Source: CBDFMR01 sp965249765
GTDB lineage: Bacteria; Bacteroidota; Bacteroidia; Chitinophagales; Saprospiraceae
DNA: 64,000 bases
Direction of reading: 5' to 3'
NCBI GenBank assembly: GCA_965249765.1
Contig: CBDFMR010000005.1
Span: 682,001-746,000, forward strand
Shown: one piece after another, positions 17,335-25,263 of the stretch
Layout of the letters: the number at the start of each line of letters is the position of its first letter
Numbering within the stretch: position 1 is the stretch's first letter
Translations under genes and position numbers: made by a program
Notes under the pieces: model-generated
Told to the model about the DNA's origin: nothing
Databases searched by the model: none
Seen by the model: the letters and a program-made list of their open reading frames with translations, nothing else

Positions 17335-17570
17335 TTCCTCGAGAAATCAAATCCTCAAATTCTCAAATCCTTCAGAATGAGTCTCGATTAAAAATCTATT
17401 CTTCATCTCTTGAGCAAGAAGGAAATAGAAGAAAAAGATATATTTCATTGGATCCAACTGAAAAACTCAGACAGCTTTGTTACTTAATTGAATTGAGTGG
17501 TTTACTTGGTTCTAACTTGTTATTAAAACCAAATAAAAGATTAAAAATAAACGGAGTGTTTATTAAATGA
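17331..17570 (+). CDS. Small protein paired with nucleotidyltransferase (antitoxin-like)
   Basis: 79 residues, ATGA overlap with wbpI and 4-base overlap with the next gene. The first 17 residues (MIPREIKSSNSQILQNE) derive from an octamer tract. The rest, from KIYSSSLEQEGNRRKRYISLDPTEKLRQLCYLIE, resembles the short proteins often found directly upstream of AbiEii-like or DUF6036-like nucleotidyltransferases in Bacteroidota (SLEEQE...LSPEERL pattern, from memory). A role as antitoxin or partner is inferred from pairing only. A start inside the repeat tract implies that the tract supplied the present N-terminus. Confidence 0.6.
   Translation: MIPREIKSSNSQILQNESRLKIYSSSLEQEGNRRKRYISLDPTEKLRQLCYLIELSGLLGSNLLLKPNKRLKINGVFIK
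17335..17376 (+). repeat. Octamer-repeat tract 5 (left flank of nucleotidyltransferase pair)
   Basis: Units TTCCTCGA, GAAATCAA, ATCCTCAA, ATTCTCAA, ATCCTTCA with period 8, starting at the base after the wbpI stop. It forms the N-terminus of the 79-residue protein. Confidence 0.75.
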
Positions 17571-18037
17571 ATCTATTCGACGACTCTATATTAAAAGTAC
17601 TGGCTGCATTCAACAAGACGAAACTCAAGTATATTATCGTAGGTGGTTTTGCGACCAACTTTCACGGTTATCGTCGAGTAACGGGTGATATAGATTTCTG
17701 GATCGAAGACAGCGTAGAAAATAGAAGAACCCTGATTCGCGCTTTTGACTCTATCGGTTATGGATATTTTGAAGAACTAGAAAATGTGGAATTACTTCCA
17801 GGTATATGTGAAATCTTACTAGATCATGGCATATATGCTGATTTCATGAATACCATAATGAACCACTCACCAGAAGACTTTTCGGAATGCTTTAGATTGT
17901 CCAATGTCATCCAAGTAGAAAATATACCCGTCCGTTTCTTACATTTTAATAGTCTTCTAAAATCTAAATCAAATAGCCCTCGACTTAAAGACCAGTTGGA
18001 CTACCAAGAACTCTTAAAAATTTCTGCAGAAGAATAA
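17567..18037 (+). CDS. Nucleotidyltransferase-fold protein (AbiEii/MNT-like)
   Basis: 156 residues. Minimal nucleotidyltransferase core: YIIVGGFATNFHGYRRVTGDIDFWIE, with the GG motif and the DxD metal ligands intact (GDIDFW), then a helical domain. Proteins of this group act in toxin-antitoxin or abortive-infection systems or as tRNA- or protein-modifying enzymes. It overlaps the 79-residue gene by 4 bases, a typical two-gene arrangement. It lies between wbpI and wbpB with octamer tracts on both sides, so it looks like an accessory insertion rather than a sugar-pathway gene. Target unknown. Confidence 0.7.
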   Translation: MNLFDDSILKVLAAFNKTKLKYIIVGGFATNFHGYRRVTGDIDFWIEDSVENRRTLIRAFDSIGYGYFEELENVELLPGICEILLDHGIYADFMNTIMNHSPEDFSECFRLSNVIQVENIPVRFLHFNSLLKSKSNSPRLKDQLDYQELLKISAEE

Positions 18038-18038
18038 A

Positions 18039-19058
18039 ATGTCAGAGCTCAAATCCTCAAATCCTCAAATCCTCTCTTCAAAATCTTTCGCCCTCATAGG
18101 TGCTGCTGGATATATCGCTCCACGTCACATGAAGGCAATAAAAGACACTGATAACAATCTATTGGCTGCTCTTGACCCCAATGATTCCGTGGGCATAATC
18201 GATAGTTATTTTCCTGGGGCAGCGTTTTTCACTGAATTTGAGAGATTTGATCGTCATTTAGAAAAACTCAAGAGGCAAGATCAGCAAATAGACTATGTAA
18301 GCATATGCAGCCCCAACTATCTTCATGATGCCCATATTAGGTTTGGCTTACGGTCCGGGGCAGATGTAATATGTGAAAAGCCCATTGTTCTAAATCCCTG
18401 GAACATTGATGCATTAGAAGAAATAGAGAAAGAGACAGGAAACAATATCTACAATATACTTCAACTAAGACTTCATGATAGTGTTATCGCATTAAAGAAA
18501 AAGGTAGATGAGGGGCCTAAGGATAAAATATATGATTTTGATCTAACTTATCAGACCTCTCGCGGTAATTGGTATTATACAAGCTGGAAGGGAGACATGC
18601 AAAAATCAGGAGGAATAGCCACGAATATCGGAGTACACTTTTTCGATATGCTTACTTGGGTGTTTGGTGATATCAAAGAAACTGTAGTACACCAACATAC
18701 TCACGATCGAGCTGCTGGGTACTTGGAATTAGAAAAAGCTCGGGTAAGATGGTTTCTGAGTATTAACTATGATACATTACCTGTTGAAATAAAAGAAAGA
18801 GGGCAACGAACCTATCGTTCTATAAATATTGATGGTGAAGAATTAGAATTTTCTCATGGTTTTACAGAGCTCCATACAAAGAGCTACGAAGACGTAATTG
18901 CTGGCGGTGGTTTTAGAATTGGTGAATCACGTAAAGCTATTGAAACCGTTTATCAGATAAGGCATCAAGAGCCTATTGGATTAAAAGGAGATTATCACCC
19001 CTTTGCGAAGATTGCATTGTCTGTGCATCCTTTTCTTGTCAATAAAAATCATTTATAG
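18039..19058 (+). CDS. wbpB: UDP-GlcNAcA 3-dehydrogenase (WbpB/WlbA, Gfo/Idh/MocA family)
   Basis: Oxidises C3 of UDP-GlcNAcA, producing the keto sugar for WbpE. After a 15-residue N-terminal extension (SELKSSNPQILSSKS) encoded by an octamer tract, the protein follows WbpB closely: FALIGAAGYIAPRHMKAIKDT, SICSPNYLHDAHI, CEKPIV, NILQLRLHDS, TSRGNWYYTSWKGD, GVHFFDMLTWVFGD. WbpB normally begins at the FALIGAAGYIAP segment, so the extension is repeat-derived. It starts one base after the nucleotidyltransferase stop. cysH follows directly. Confidence 0.92.
   Translation: MSELKSSNPQILSSKSFALIGAAGYIAPRHMKAIKDTDNNLLAALDPNDSVGIIDSYFPGAAFFTEFERFDRHLEKLKRQDQQIDYVSICSPNYLHDAHIRFGLRSGADVICEKPIVLNPWNIDALEEIEKETGNNIYNILQLRLHDSVIALKKKVDEGPKDKIYDFDLTYQTSRGNWYYTSWKGDMQKSGGIATNIGVHFFDMLTWVFGDIKETVVHQHTHDRAAGYLELEKARVRWFLSINYDTLPVEIKERGQRTYRSINIDGEELEFSHGFTELHTKSYEDVIAGGGFRIGESRKAIETVYQIRHQEPIGLKGDYHPFAKIALSVHPFLVNKNHL
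18047..18083 (+). repeat. Octamer-repeat tract 6 (5' end of wbpB, right flank of nucleotidyltransferase pair)
   Basis: AATCCTCA twice, then AATCCTCT and degenerate units, period 8, starting a few bases after the wbpB ATG. Same orientation as tract 5, so the pair 17335-18037 is bounded by direct repeats. Confidence 0.8.
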
Positions 19059-19060
19059 CT

Positions 19061-19735
19061 CTGAAAGAACTAGATCATAAAATAATAGTAGAAATTTCTC
19101 TATTTAAGGATCAACTGCTTCAATATAAAAAAGAGAATAAAAAAGCATTTTGTTCTTCCTCATTTCAATCTCACAGTATTCCTTTGCTCAAAATAATCAG
19201 TGAACTTGATAATGAAACTCCTGTATATTTTATCAATACTGGTTTCCATTTTCCCGAGACGATACAATATCGAAATGAGATAGCGGGATTATTAGATTTA
19301 AACTTGAAGGTCATTTCGTCAAATATTCCTAAGATCAACCTGATATCAACGGAGAATAAATTTCTTTTCTCTACCGATCCAGATTTATGCTGCCAGTTAA
19401 ATAAAATTGATCCTATAGACAAAATAGCTCCAAACTATGATATCTGGATCAGTGGCGTGAGAAAATCACAGAACTCAAACAGAAGCGATTTTTCTTACGA
19501 GATGAATCACTATACTGGTGTAGTAAGATACCACCCAATGATCAATTGGAATGAGCAAATGATCAACTATTATTTATCTACGAACAATATTCCACCCCAC
19601 CCTCTTGAGTCTCAGGGTTACAGCAGTGTTGGGTGTCTACCATGTACTTCCAAGCCTAAAAAAGATCCGCGCTCTGGGCGTTGGATAGGCTCACATAAGA
19701 CCGAATGTGGTCTTCATTTAAACTTAAAATCTTGA
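19061..19735 (+). CDS. cysH: Assimilatory adenylylsulfate (APS) reductase, no canonical start codon
   Basis: Reduces APS to sulfite. SSSFQSHSIPLLKII and FINTGFHFPETIQYRNE form the nucleotide-binding core. Cys-Cys in DLCCQLNKIDPI plus CLPCTSK give the CC...CxxC set of 4Fe-4S APS reductases, and GRWIGSHKTECGLH is the C-terminal catalytic segment. The only usable starts after the wbpB stop in this frame are CTG 19061 (2 bases after that stop, giving 224 residues) or TTG 19184, which would cut off the substrate-binding SSSFQ region; I choose CTG. There is no sulfite reductase in the window, while ComA, a sulfite-consuming enzyme, is encoded at 47.3 kb. Confidence 0.85.
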   Translation: MKELDHKIIVEISLFKDQLLQYKKENKKAFCSSSFQSHSIPLLKIISELDNETPVYFINTGFHFPETIQYRNEIAGLLDLNLKVISSNIPKINLISTENKFLFSTDPDLCCQLNKIDPIDKIAPNYDIWISGVRKSQNSNRSDFSYEMNHYTGVVRYHPMINWNEQMINYYLSTNNIPPHPLESQGYSSVGCLPCTSKPKKDPRSGRWIGSHKTECGLHLNLKS

Positions 19736-20625
19736 AAGTACTAGTAACTGGGGGATTGGGGTATGTTGGCTACAGCTTGGTTACTAAACTTTTATTGACT
19801 GGACATGAAGTCATAGTATATGATAATCTATACCGTAAAAATATTAATCTATTATTCAATCAAGAATTAAAAGGACTTCCCTTGAGCTTTGTTGAAGGTG
19901 ATATATTGGATAATAAACGTCTCGGCTTAGCATGTCATGGTGTAGACTGGTTGTTTCACCTAGCCGCAAAAGTAACTTCTCCATTTGCCCAAGGAGATTT
20001 CTACATGTATGATTATGTCAACAATTGGGGAACTGCAAACATCGCAGAACAAGTCCAGCAAAATGACATCAAAAATGTAGTTTATCTTTCAAGTCTTGCA
20101 GTGTACGGTACGGAAAAAGACCCTACCTCGACTCCAAAACCAATTTCCGATTATGGCAGATCTAAATACAATGGAGAAAAGCAACTCTCCATCTTACCTG
20201 ACGAATACAAGGTTTATATTTTAAGATGTGCCAATACTTTTGGTTTCAATCCTAGCATAAGATTAGACACAGTCTTGAATAAATTTATTTTTAGAGCCTT
20301 GAGCAACCAGAAATTATTAATAAATGGGAATGGTACTCAAAAGTGCTCTTTCATTCACATAGACACACTTACCGACCAACTCATGGAAATATTTACGGAG
20401 GAAGCCAACCCTACTATATATCGTCTTTCCCAATATAACATGAGTATAAACGAAATAGTGGCTTCTATTCAGAAAATTATTTTTGGTACTGAATACACAT
20501 TTATTGATGCTGAAAAGATGATGCCCTCCATAGATTTTAAGAAAGACCTTATTGTTGAAAACAACCCATTACTCTTTAATCATCAACTACAAAAATTCAT
20601 TGACCAATGGGTACAACCAAAATAA
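19732..20625 (+). CDS. NAD-dependent nucleotide-sugar epimerase/dehydratase
   Basis: Extended short-chain dehydrogenase, about 297 residues from TTG 19732, which overlaps the cysH stop as TTGA. NAD motif LVTGGLGYVGYSL at the very N-terminus supports this start over the upstream frame opening at 19705. HLAAKVTSPFAQG, SSLAVYGTEKD (catalytic Ser region) and YGRSKYNGE (YxxxK) are present. It resembles NAD(P)-dependent epimerases of O-antigen loci; the substrate is not clear. It might reduce the 4-keto sugar from RmlB (fucose- or talose-type), but that is a guess. Confidence 0.75.
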   Translation: MKVLVTGGLGYVGYSLVTKLLLTGHEVIVYDNLYRKNINLLFNQELKGLPLSFVEGDILDNKRLGLACHGVDWLFHLAAKVTSPFAQGDFYMYDYVNNWGTANIAEQVQQNDIKNVVYLSSLAVYGTEKDPTSTPKPISDYGRSKYNGEKQLSILPDEYKVYILRCANTFGFNPSIRLDTVLNKFIFRALSNQKLLINGNGTQKCSFIHIDTLTDQLMEIFTEEANPTIYRLSQYNMSINEIVASIQKIIFGTEYTFIDAEKMMPSIDFKKDLIVENNPLLFNHQLQKFIDQWVQPK

Positions 20626-20640
20626 AACAATGAATTACGT

Positions 20641-21507
20641 ATGAAAGGAATAATTTTGGCTGGAGGATCCGGCACACGACTTCACCCGATTACAAAGGGG
20701 ATTTCTAAACAACTGATGCCCATCTACGATAAACCAATGATTTATTATCCGCTTTCTATTCTTATGCTCGCTGGAATAAATGATATCCTAATAATAACCA
20801 CTCCGGAGGACCGTGCTCAGTTCGAGAGACTCTTAGGTGATGGAACGCAACTCGGATGTAATTTTAGTTATGTAGCACAAAAAATTCCCAACGGCCTTGC
20901 CCAGGCCTTTGTACTTGGTGAAGAGTTTATCGGTACCGATAGTGTCGCCTTGATTCTCGGGGATAATATATTCTATCGAAGTGGTATGACTGCTTTTCTC
21001 GAAGACTGCAATGATCCAAAGGGAGGAATTGTCTTTGCCTATCCTGTTTCTGATCCAGAGCGATATGGTGTAGTAGAATTTGACGAAAATTTCAAAGCGG
21101 TTTCTTTAGAAGAAAAGCCAAAAACACCTAAATCTAACTACGCTGTTCCTGGTCTTTATTTTTATGACAACAGTGTCGTCGAAGTTGCCAAAAATTTAAA
21201 GCCCTCTGCAAGAGGAGAATATGAGATAACAGATATCAATAAGCACTACTTAAACAATGGAAAACTGACAGTAAAAATATTTGATCGTGGCACAGCTTGG
21301 TTGGATACAGGAACGTTCGAATCACTTCATGATGCTTCGCAGTTTGTTCGTGTAATTGAAAAAAGGCAAGGGTACAAAATTGGCTGCATTGAAGAAATTG
21401 CATTTCGAAAAAAATTTATTACCAACGCTGAGCTTCTTGCTCTTGCAGATGATGTGTCTAAGAGTGGATATGGTATTTATTTAAAGAACTTGACCGCTCT
21501 TACTTAG
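20641..21507 (+). CDS. rmlA: Glucose-1-phosphate thymidylyltransferase
   Basis: Makes dTDP-glucose, substrate of RmlB. 288 residues, standard. LAGGSGTRLHPITKGISKQLMPIYDKPM at the N-terminus, then LGDNIFY, EEKPKTPKSNYAVPGLYFYD, ARGEYEITDIN and RGTAWLDTGTFESL. All motifs of RmlA are intact. It follows the epimerase after 15 bases. rmlA and rmlB are separated by 7.4 kb of other genes, an unusual split. Confidence 0.96.
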   Translation: MKGIILAGGSGTRLHPITKGISKQLMPIYDKPMIYYPLSILMLAGINDILIITTPEDRAQFERLLGDGTQLGCNFSYVAQKIPNGLAQAFVLGEEFIGTDSVALILGDNIFYRSGMTAFLEDCNDPKGGIVFAYPVSDPERYGVVEFDENFKAVSLEEKPKTPKSNYAVPGLYFYDNSVVEVAKNLKPSARGEYEITDINKHYLNNGKLTVKIFDRGTAWLDTGTFESLHDASQFVRVIEKRQGYKIGCIEEIAFRKKFITNAELLALADDVSKSGYGIYLKNLTALT

Positions 21508-21525
21508 TCCTTCAATAATTATTAA

Positions 21526-22596
21526 ATGAACAAGAAAGAAGAGAAAACAATATTGATCACAGGTGGAGCTGGTTTTATTGGATTCCATTTGATCCAAAAA
21601 CTATTGAATGAAGGGTTTGTCGTTATAGGGTTAGATAGTATCAATAATTATTATGATATAAATCTGAAATATGACAGATTGAAATTACTAGGATTCAGTA
21701 AAGAACAAATTGAATATGGTAAAATATCGACCAGTTCTAAAACCTCTCTATCTTCTTTCATAAAATTAAATCTTGAAGATCGAAGTGGACTTGAAAGCTT
21801 ATTTAAATCTCACCAAATTGACTTTGTTTGTAACCTTGCTGCACAGGCAGGTGTTAGGTACAGTATTACTAATCCACACACGTACATCGAGAGCAACATT
21901 GTTGGATTTGTAAACTTAATTGAGTGCTGTAGATATTTCACTATAGAGCATTTTATTTATGCGTCGAGCTCTAGCGTTTATGGGTTGAATAAAAAAATGC
22001 CTCTATCAACTAATGATCCTGTAGATCATCCCATTTCTCTATATGCTGCGACAAAAAAGAGCAATGAACTAATGGCTCACACTTACAGCCATCTGTATGA
22101 CCTACCTACTACTGGTCTAAGGTTTTTTACTGTTTATGGCCCTTGGGGAAGGCCTGATATGGCGTTATTTTTATTCACTGATGCAATCCTAAATAATAGA
22201 CCCATAAATGTTTTTAATAAAGGAGATATGCTTCGAGATTTTACTTATATAGACGATATAGTTGAAGGGTTATATAGGGTTATCAACAAAAAACCCACTG
22301 GAAATGAAAATTGGAATGCAGAAACTGGAAACATATCGGTTTCAACTGCACCATACAAAGTATATAATATCGGAAATAGCAACCCCGTTAGATTAATGGA
22401 CTTTATAAGTGCTATCGAAGAGTCATTACATAAAAAAGCGGAGATAAATTTTTTGCCAATGCAGCCAGGAGATGTGAAGATGACATTCGCGGACGTCAGT
22501 GACTTAGAAGAAGATCTCAATTACAAACCAAATACCTCCATCAGATCTGGTATAGACAGTTTTGTATCATGGTACAAGTCGTACTACAATAACTAG
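21526..22596 (+). CDS. UDP-glucuronate 4-epimerase (CapI/LspL type)
   Basis: Interconverts UDP-GlcA and UDP-GalA. 356 residues. ILITGGAGFIGFHL, DSINNYYDINLKYDRL (family hallmark), AAQAGVRYSITNPHTYIESN, ASSSSVYGLNKKMP, YAATKKSNE, FTVYGPWGRPDMALFLF and MQPGDVKMTFADVSDL are all characteristic of UDP-glucuronate epimerases. Its substrate comes from ugd at 6.9 kb. Uronic acids are thus a main component of the polymer. Confidence 0.93.
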   Translation: MNKKEEKTILITGGAGFIGFHLIQKLLNEGFVVIGLDSINNYYDINLKYDRLKLLGFSKEQIEYGKISTSSKTSLSSFIKLNLEDRSGLESLFKSHQIDFVCNLAAQAGVRYSITNPHTYIESNIVGFVNLIECCRYFTIEHFIYASSSSVYGLNKKMPLSTNDPVDHPISLYAATKKSNELMAHTYSHLYDLPTTGLRFFTVYGPWGRPDMALFLFTDAILNNRPINVFNKGDMLRDFTYIDDIVEGLYRVINKKPTGNENWNAETGNISVSTAPYKVYNIGNSNPVRLMDFISAIEESLHKKAEINFLPMQPGDVKMTFADVSDLEEDLNYKPNTSIRSGIDSFVSWYKSYYNN

Positions 22597-22603
22597 TAAC
22601 AAT

Positions 22604-23722
22604 ATGAGCCATCAACAATACAACCCAGAAGATTATATTACACTTAAGGATATTGTTCTGAAAATCATAGAATACTACCATGAAGTGAAGTCCTCCATTA
22701 TTTGGGTTGTTATAGTAGGCTTGATTGTCGGAAGTGTTCTAGCATTACAATATCTACTTCAGCCAGCTCTTTACCAAGAAAAATTAACGTTTATGATGGA
22801 CGAAAAATCTGGAGAAGGTATAGAGGGATTAGGTATCATAAGCAACCTCTTGGGAGGGGGTGGAAAAGGAGATGAAAACTTAGGAAAGATATTGGAGTTA
22901 TTTGAGAGTAAAAAGATTATTCATAACACCCTTTTTGATACAATTCAAATAAACTCAAATTTTGATTTTCTAGCAAACCATATTCTCGATCAATATGGAT
23001 CAGAAAAACTTATAAAAGACTATCGTAGATTTGGTATTCTTGACTATAAGGCAGCATGGCCCAAAAGACTACTCGATAATTCTGGTTTTCGATTTCCGCA
23101 CGACGACTTTGAATTGTTTACCAATGAAGAAAAACTCTTCCTGCGTTTACTATATGAAAAAATAAACGGAAATTCTGACGTAGGACTAAAGCCACTTTTA
23201 TCTTCTGATCTCAATGAAGATTCTGGCATCATGACTCTCAACATGAAGTCCGAGTATGAGGATGTAACACTAGGTATTCTAAACAATATATATATTCAAT
23301 TAAGTCGTTTTTTTATCGAAAAAACCATAGAAAAACAAAAGAAAACATACGACATTATAAAAACAAAAAAAGACTCTATTTTAAATGTTCTCAAAATCTC
23401 AGAATATCAATTAGCTGACTTTAAGGACAGAAACAGAAGTCTAGTTACTGTGAAGGGATATCTCAGGCAGATCCAACATGAAAGAGATGTTCAGATAAAT
23501 AATATAATGTATGCAGAAGTTGTAAGACAAATGGAGGCTACAGATTTTGCTTTAAAAAACAAGACACCTGTTGTACAAATCATCGACTTACCTGGAACAC
23601 CAATTATTCCTCGAAAAGAATCATTTCTAATGGGTCTTTTACGTGGCTTTTTCTATGGATGTGCGATTGTGATTGCAATACTAATAATAAGAAAATTCTT
23701 TACAGATATTGTTTCTAATTAA
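22604..23722 (+). CDS. Wzz-like chain-length determinant / polysaccharide co-polymerase
   Basis: Inner-membrane protein, 372 residues from ATG 22604; the frame extends upstream to 22562 but would overlap the epimerase. Membrane helix 1 at about 34-53 (IIWVVIVGLIVGSVLALQYL), a long periplasmic part with a Wzz N-domain (YQEKLTFMMDEKSG) and coiled-coil-rich centre, then a Pro-rich turn (DLPGTPIIPRKE) and membrane helix 2 (GLLRGFFYGCAIVIAILII). No cytoplasmic tyrosine-kinase domain is attached. It probably sets chain length for the Wzx/Wzy system encoded nearby. Confidence 0.85.
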   Translation: MSHQQYNPEDYITLKDIVLKIIEYYHEVKSSIIWVVIVGLIVGSVLALQYLLQPALYQEKLTFMMDEKSGEGIEGLGIISNLLGGGGKGDENLGKILELFESKKIIHNTLFDTIQINSNFDFLANHILDQYGSEKLIKDYRRFGILDYKAAWPKRLLDNSGFRFPHDDFELFTNEEKLFLRLLYEKINGNSDVGLKPLLSSDLNEDSGIMTLNMKSEYEDVTLGILNNIYIQLSRFFIEKTIEKQKKTYDIIKTKKDSILNVLKISEYQLADFKDRNRSLVTVKGYLRQIQHERDVQINNIMYAEVVRQMEATDFALKNKTPVVQIIDLPGTPIIPRKESFLMGLLRGFFYGCAIVIAILIIRKFFTDIVSN

Positions 23723-23742
23723 TTAACACAAAACCTTTTATT

Positions 23743-24717
23743 ATGAAAATCTTCAAACCTCTTAAATTGATCTTTCTTCTATTCCTATTTGGGAATTTCC
23801 TTTATGGACAATCAGACGCATTGATTAAAGATTCCTGTTGTACTGTCAATGGACAGGACACTTGTTATGTTTTTACTTATAATACTTCTGATCTTCTGTT
23901 ATCTAAAACACTTATTGTTAATGATGAGAATGTCTCGCGAGAATTAAATTCCTATACGCAAGGAGGTCTTTTGAAAGATCATGAAAATCAAGCTTGGAAC
24001 GGTTCACAGTGGGAACCTACTGACAAAATTGCCTATACCTATAATGCTTCTCTAGGTCTTCCGACTTCCGTAATTAACCAAATCGCTGATGGAAGTGGCG
24101 GCCTCGTCAACTCTACCAGAACCCTTACTTCTTACAATTCTTCTGGTCTTGTTAAAGACATCGAAAATCAAGCTTGGAACGGTTCACAGTGGGAACCTAC
24201 TGACAAGGTTGCCTATACCTATAATGCTTCTTTAGGTCTTCCGACTTCCGTAACTAACCAAATCGCTGATGGAAGTGGTGGCCTCGTCAACTCTACTAAA
24301 ACCCTTACTTCTTACAATTCTTCTGGTCTTGTTAAAGACATCGAAAATCAAGCTTGGAACGGTTCACAGTGGGAACCTACTGACAAAATTGCCTATACCT
24401 ATAATGCTTCTCTAGGTCTTCCGACTTCCGTAACTAACCAAATCGCTGATGGAAGTGGTGGCCTCGTCAACTCTACTAAAACCCTTACTTCTTACAATTC
24501 TTCTGGTCTTGTTAAAGATATCGAAAATCAAGCTTGGAACGGTTCACAGTGGGAACCTACTGATAAGGTTGCCTATACCTATAATGCTTCTCTAGGTCTT
24601 CCGACTTCCGTAATTAATCAAATCGCTGATGGAAGTGGCGGCCTCGTCAACTCCATAAAATCAGAATTCTCTTATAATTCTGCTGGACTATTGATCAAAG
24701 AAAAATACTTTTTATAG
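23743..24717 (+). CDS. Secreted repeat protein, 5' part of a gene broken by an in-frame TAG
   Basis: Signal peptide LIFLLFLFGNFLYGQ, then a Cys-rich start and four near-identical 60-residue repeats with conserved W (ENQAWNGSQWEPTDK), Y (AYTYNASLGLP) and SGGLVNS segments. The frame stops at TAG 24715 but continues in the same frame into a Ca-binding and T9SS sorting region. The residue at the stop follows YFL and precedes DGNEWVLDSE; TAT or TAC (Tyr) is the likely ancestral codon, one base away. It probably encoded an adhesin- or matrix-like protein delivered by the type IX system. As it stands the product would lack its sorting signal. Confidence 0.75.
   Translation: MKIFKPLKLIFLLFLFGNFLYGQSDALIKDSCCTVNGQDTCYVFTYNTSDLLLSKTLIVNDENVSRELNSYTQGGLLKDHENQAWNGSQWEPTDKIAYTYNASLGLPTSVINQIADGSGGLVNSTRTLTSYNSSGLVKDIENQAWNGSQWEPTDKVAYTYNASLGLPTSVTNQIADGSGGLVNSTKTLTSYNSSGLVKDIENQAWNGSQWEPTDKIAYTYNASLGLPTSVTNQIADGSGGLVNSTKTLTSYNSSGLVKDIENQAWNGSQWEPTDKVAYTYNASLGLPTSVINQIADGSGGLVNSIKSEFSYNSAGLLIKEKYFL
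23973..24692 (+). repeat. Four tandem 180-bp coding repeats
   Basis: Four copies, period exactly 180 bp, starting near each AATCAAGCTTGGAACGG (23985, 24165, 24345, 24525). Copies differ by only a few bases, mostly silent (for example TTTAGG versus TCTAGG), so the array expanded recently or is kept uniform by recombination. Confidence 0.9.
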
Positions 24718-25260
24718 GATGGTAACGAATGGGTTCTTGATTCTGAATGTGAATACTCTTACAAAGCATCTTCTAGTGATGATGATAATGACGGTGTTTC
24801 AAATGATGTTGACAATTGCCCTCTAGTCGCTAATGCTGATCAGGCCGACAATGACGGTGATAATATCGGAGACCTTTGTGATGATGATGATGATAACGAC
24901 TCTGTTCTTGACATGGATGACAATTGTCCTTTAGTCGCTAATCCTGATCAGGTCGATAGTGATTCTGATGGTATAGGAGATGTCTGCGAAATGTCTTCTT
25001 TGGCAAGTGAACTTAAACATTCATATTCGATTTATCCAAATCCAGCTAAATCTCAAGTTAGAATAATCGGGCTAGGAAATCATGTAAAAACCATTAGGGT
25101 GATAAGCATTTATGGAAAACTTGTTTCCATAATAGATTCTTCAGAAATATCGTCTGACAACATAATTATCGACATGGAATCCTATAATCCTGGTTTCTAT
25201 ATTATCCAAATGGTACTAAGTGACAACAGCTTTGTGGTTGATCACATAACAAAGTCCTAA
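24718..25260 (+). pseudogene. 3' part of the broken gene: thrombospondin type 3-like repeats and T9SS sorting domain
   Basis: Same frame as 23743-24717 after the TAG. Contains Asp-rich calcium-binding repeats of thrombospondin type 3 type (DNDGVSNDVDNCPLVAN, DNDSVLDMDDNCPLVAN, DSDSDGIGDVCE), then a C-terminal T9SS type A sorting domain (YSIYPNPAKSQVRI ... GFYIIQMV). The first ATG in this part is 24913, too late to give a secreted protein. It is best read as the remnant of a single 505-codon gene, unless the amber codon is read through. Confidence 0.75.
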
Positions 25261-25263
25261 TAA

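Noticed and set aside
23973..24692. Regular repeats that could suggest a CRISPR array.
   Set aside because: Units are 180 bp, contiguous, in frame and encode a protein repeat; there are no short repeats with unique spacers.
24715..24717. TAG as pyrrolysine or a recoded codon.
   Set aside because: No pyl genes are seen, the gene is a structural surface protein, and a one-base change from a Tyr codon is a simpler explanation.
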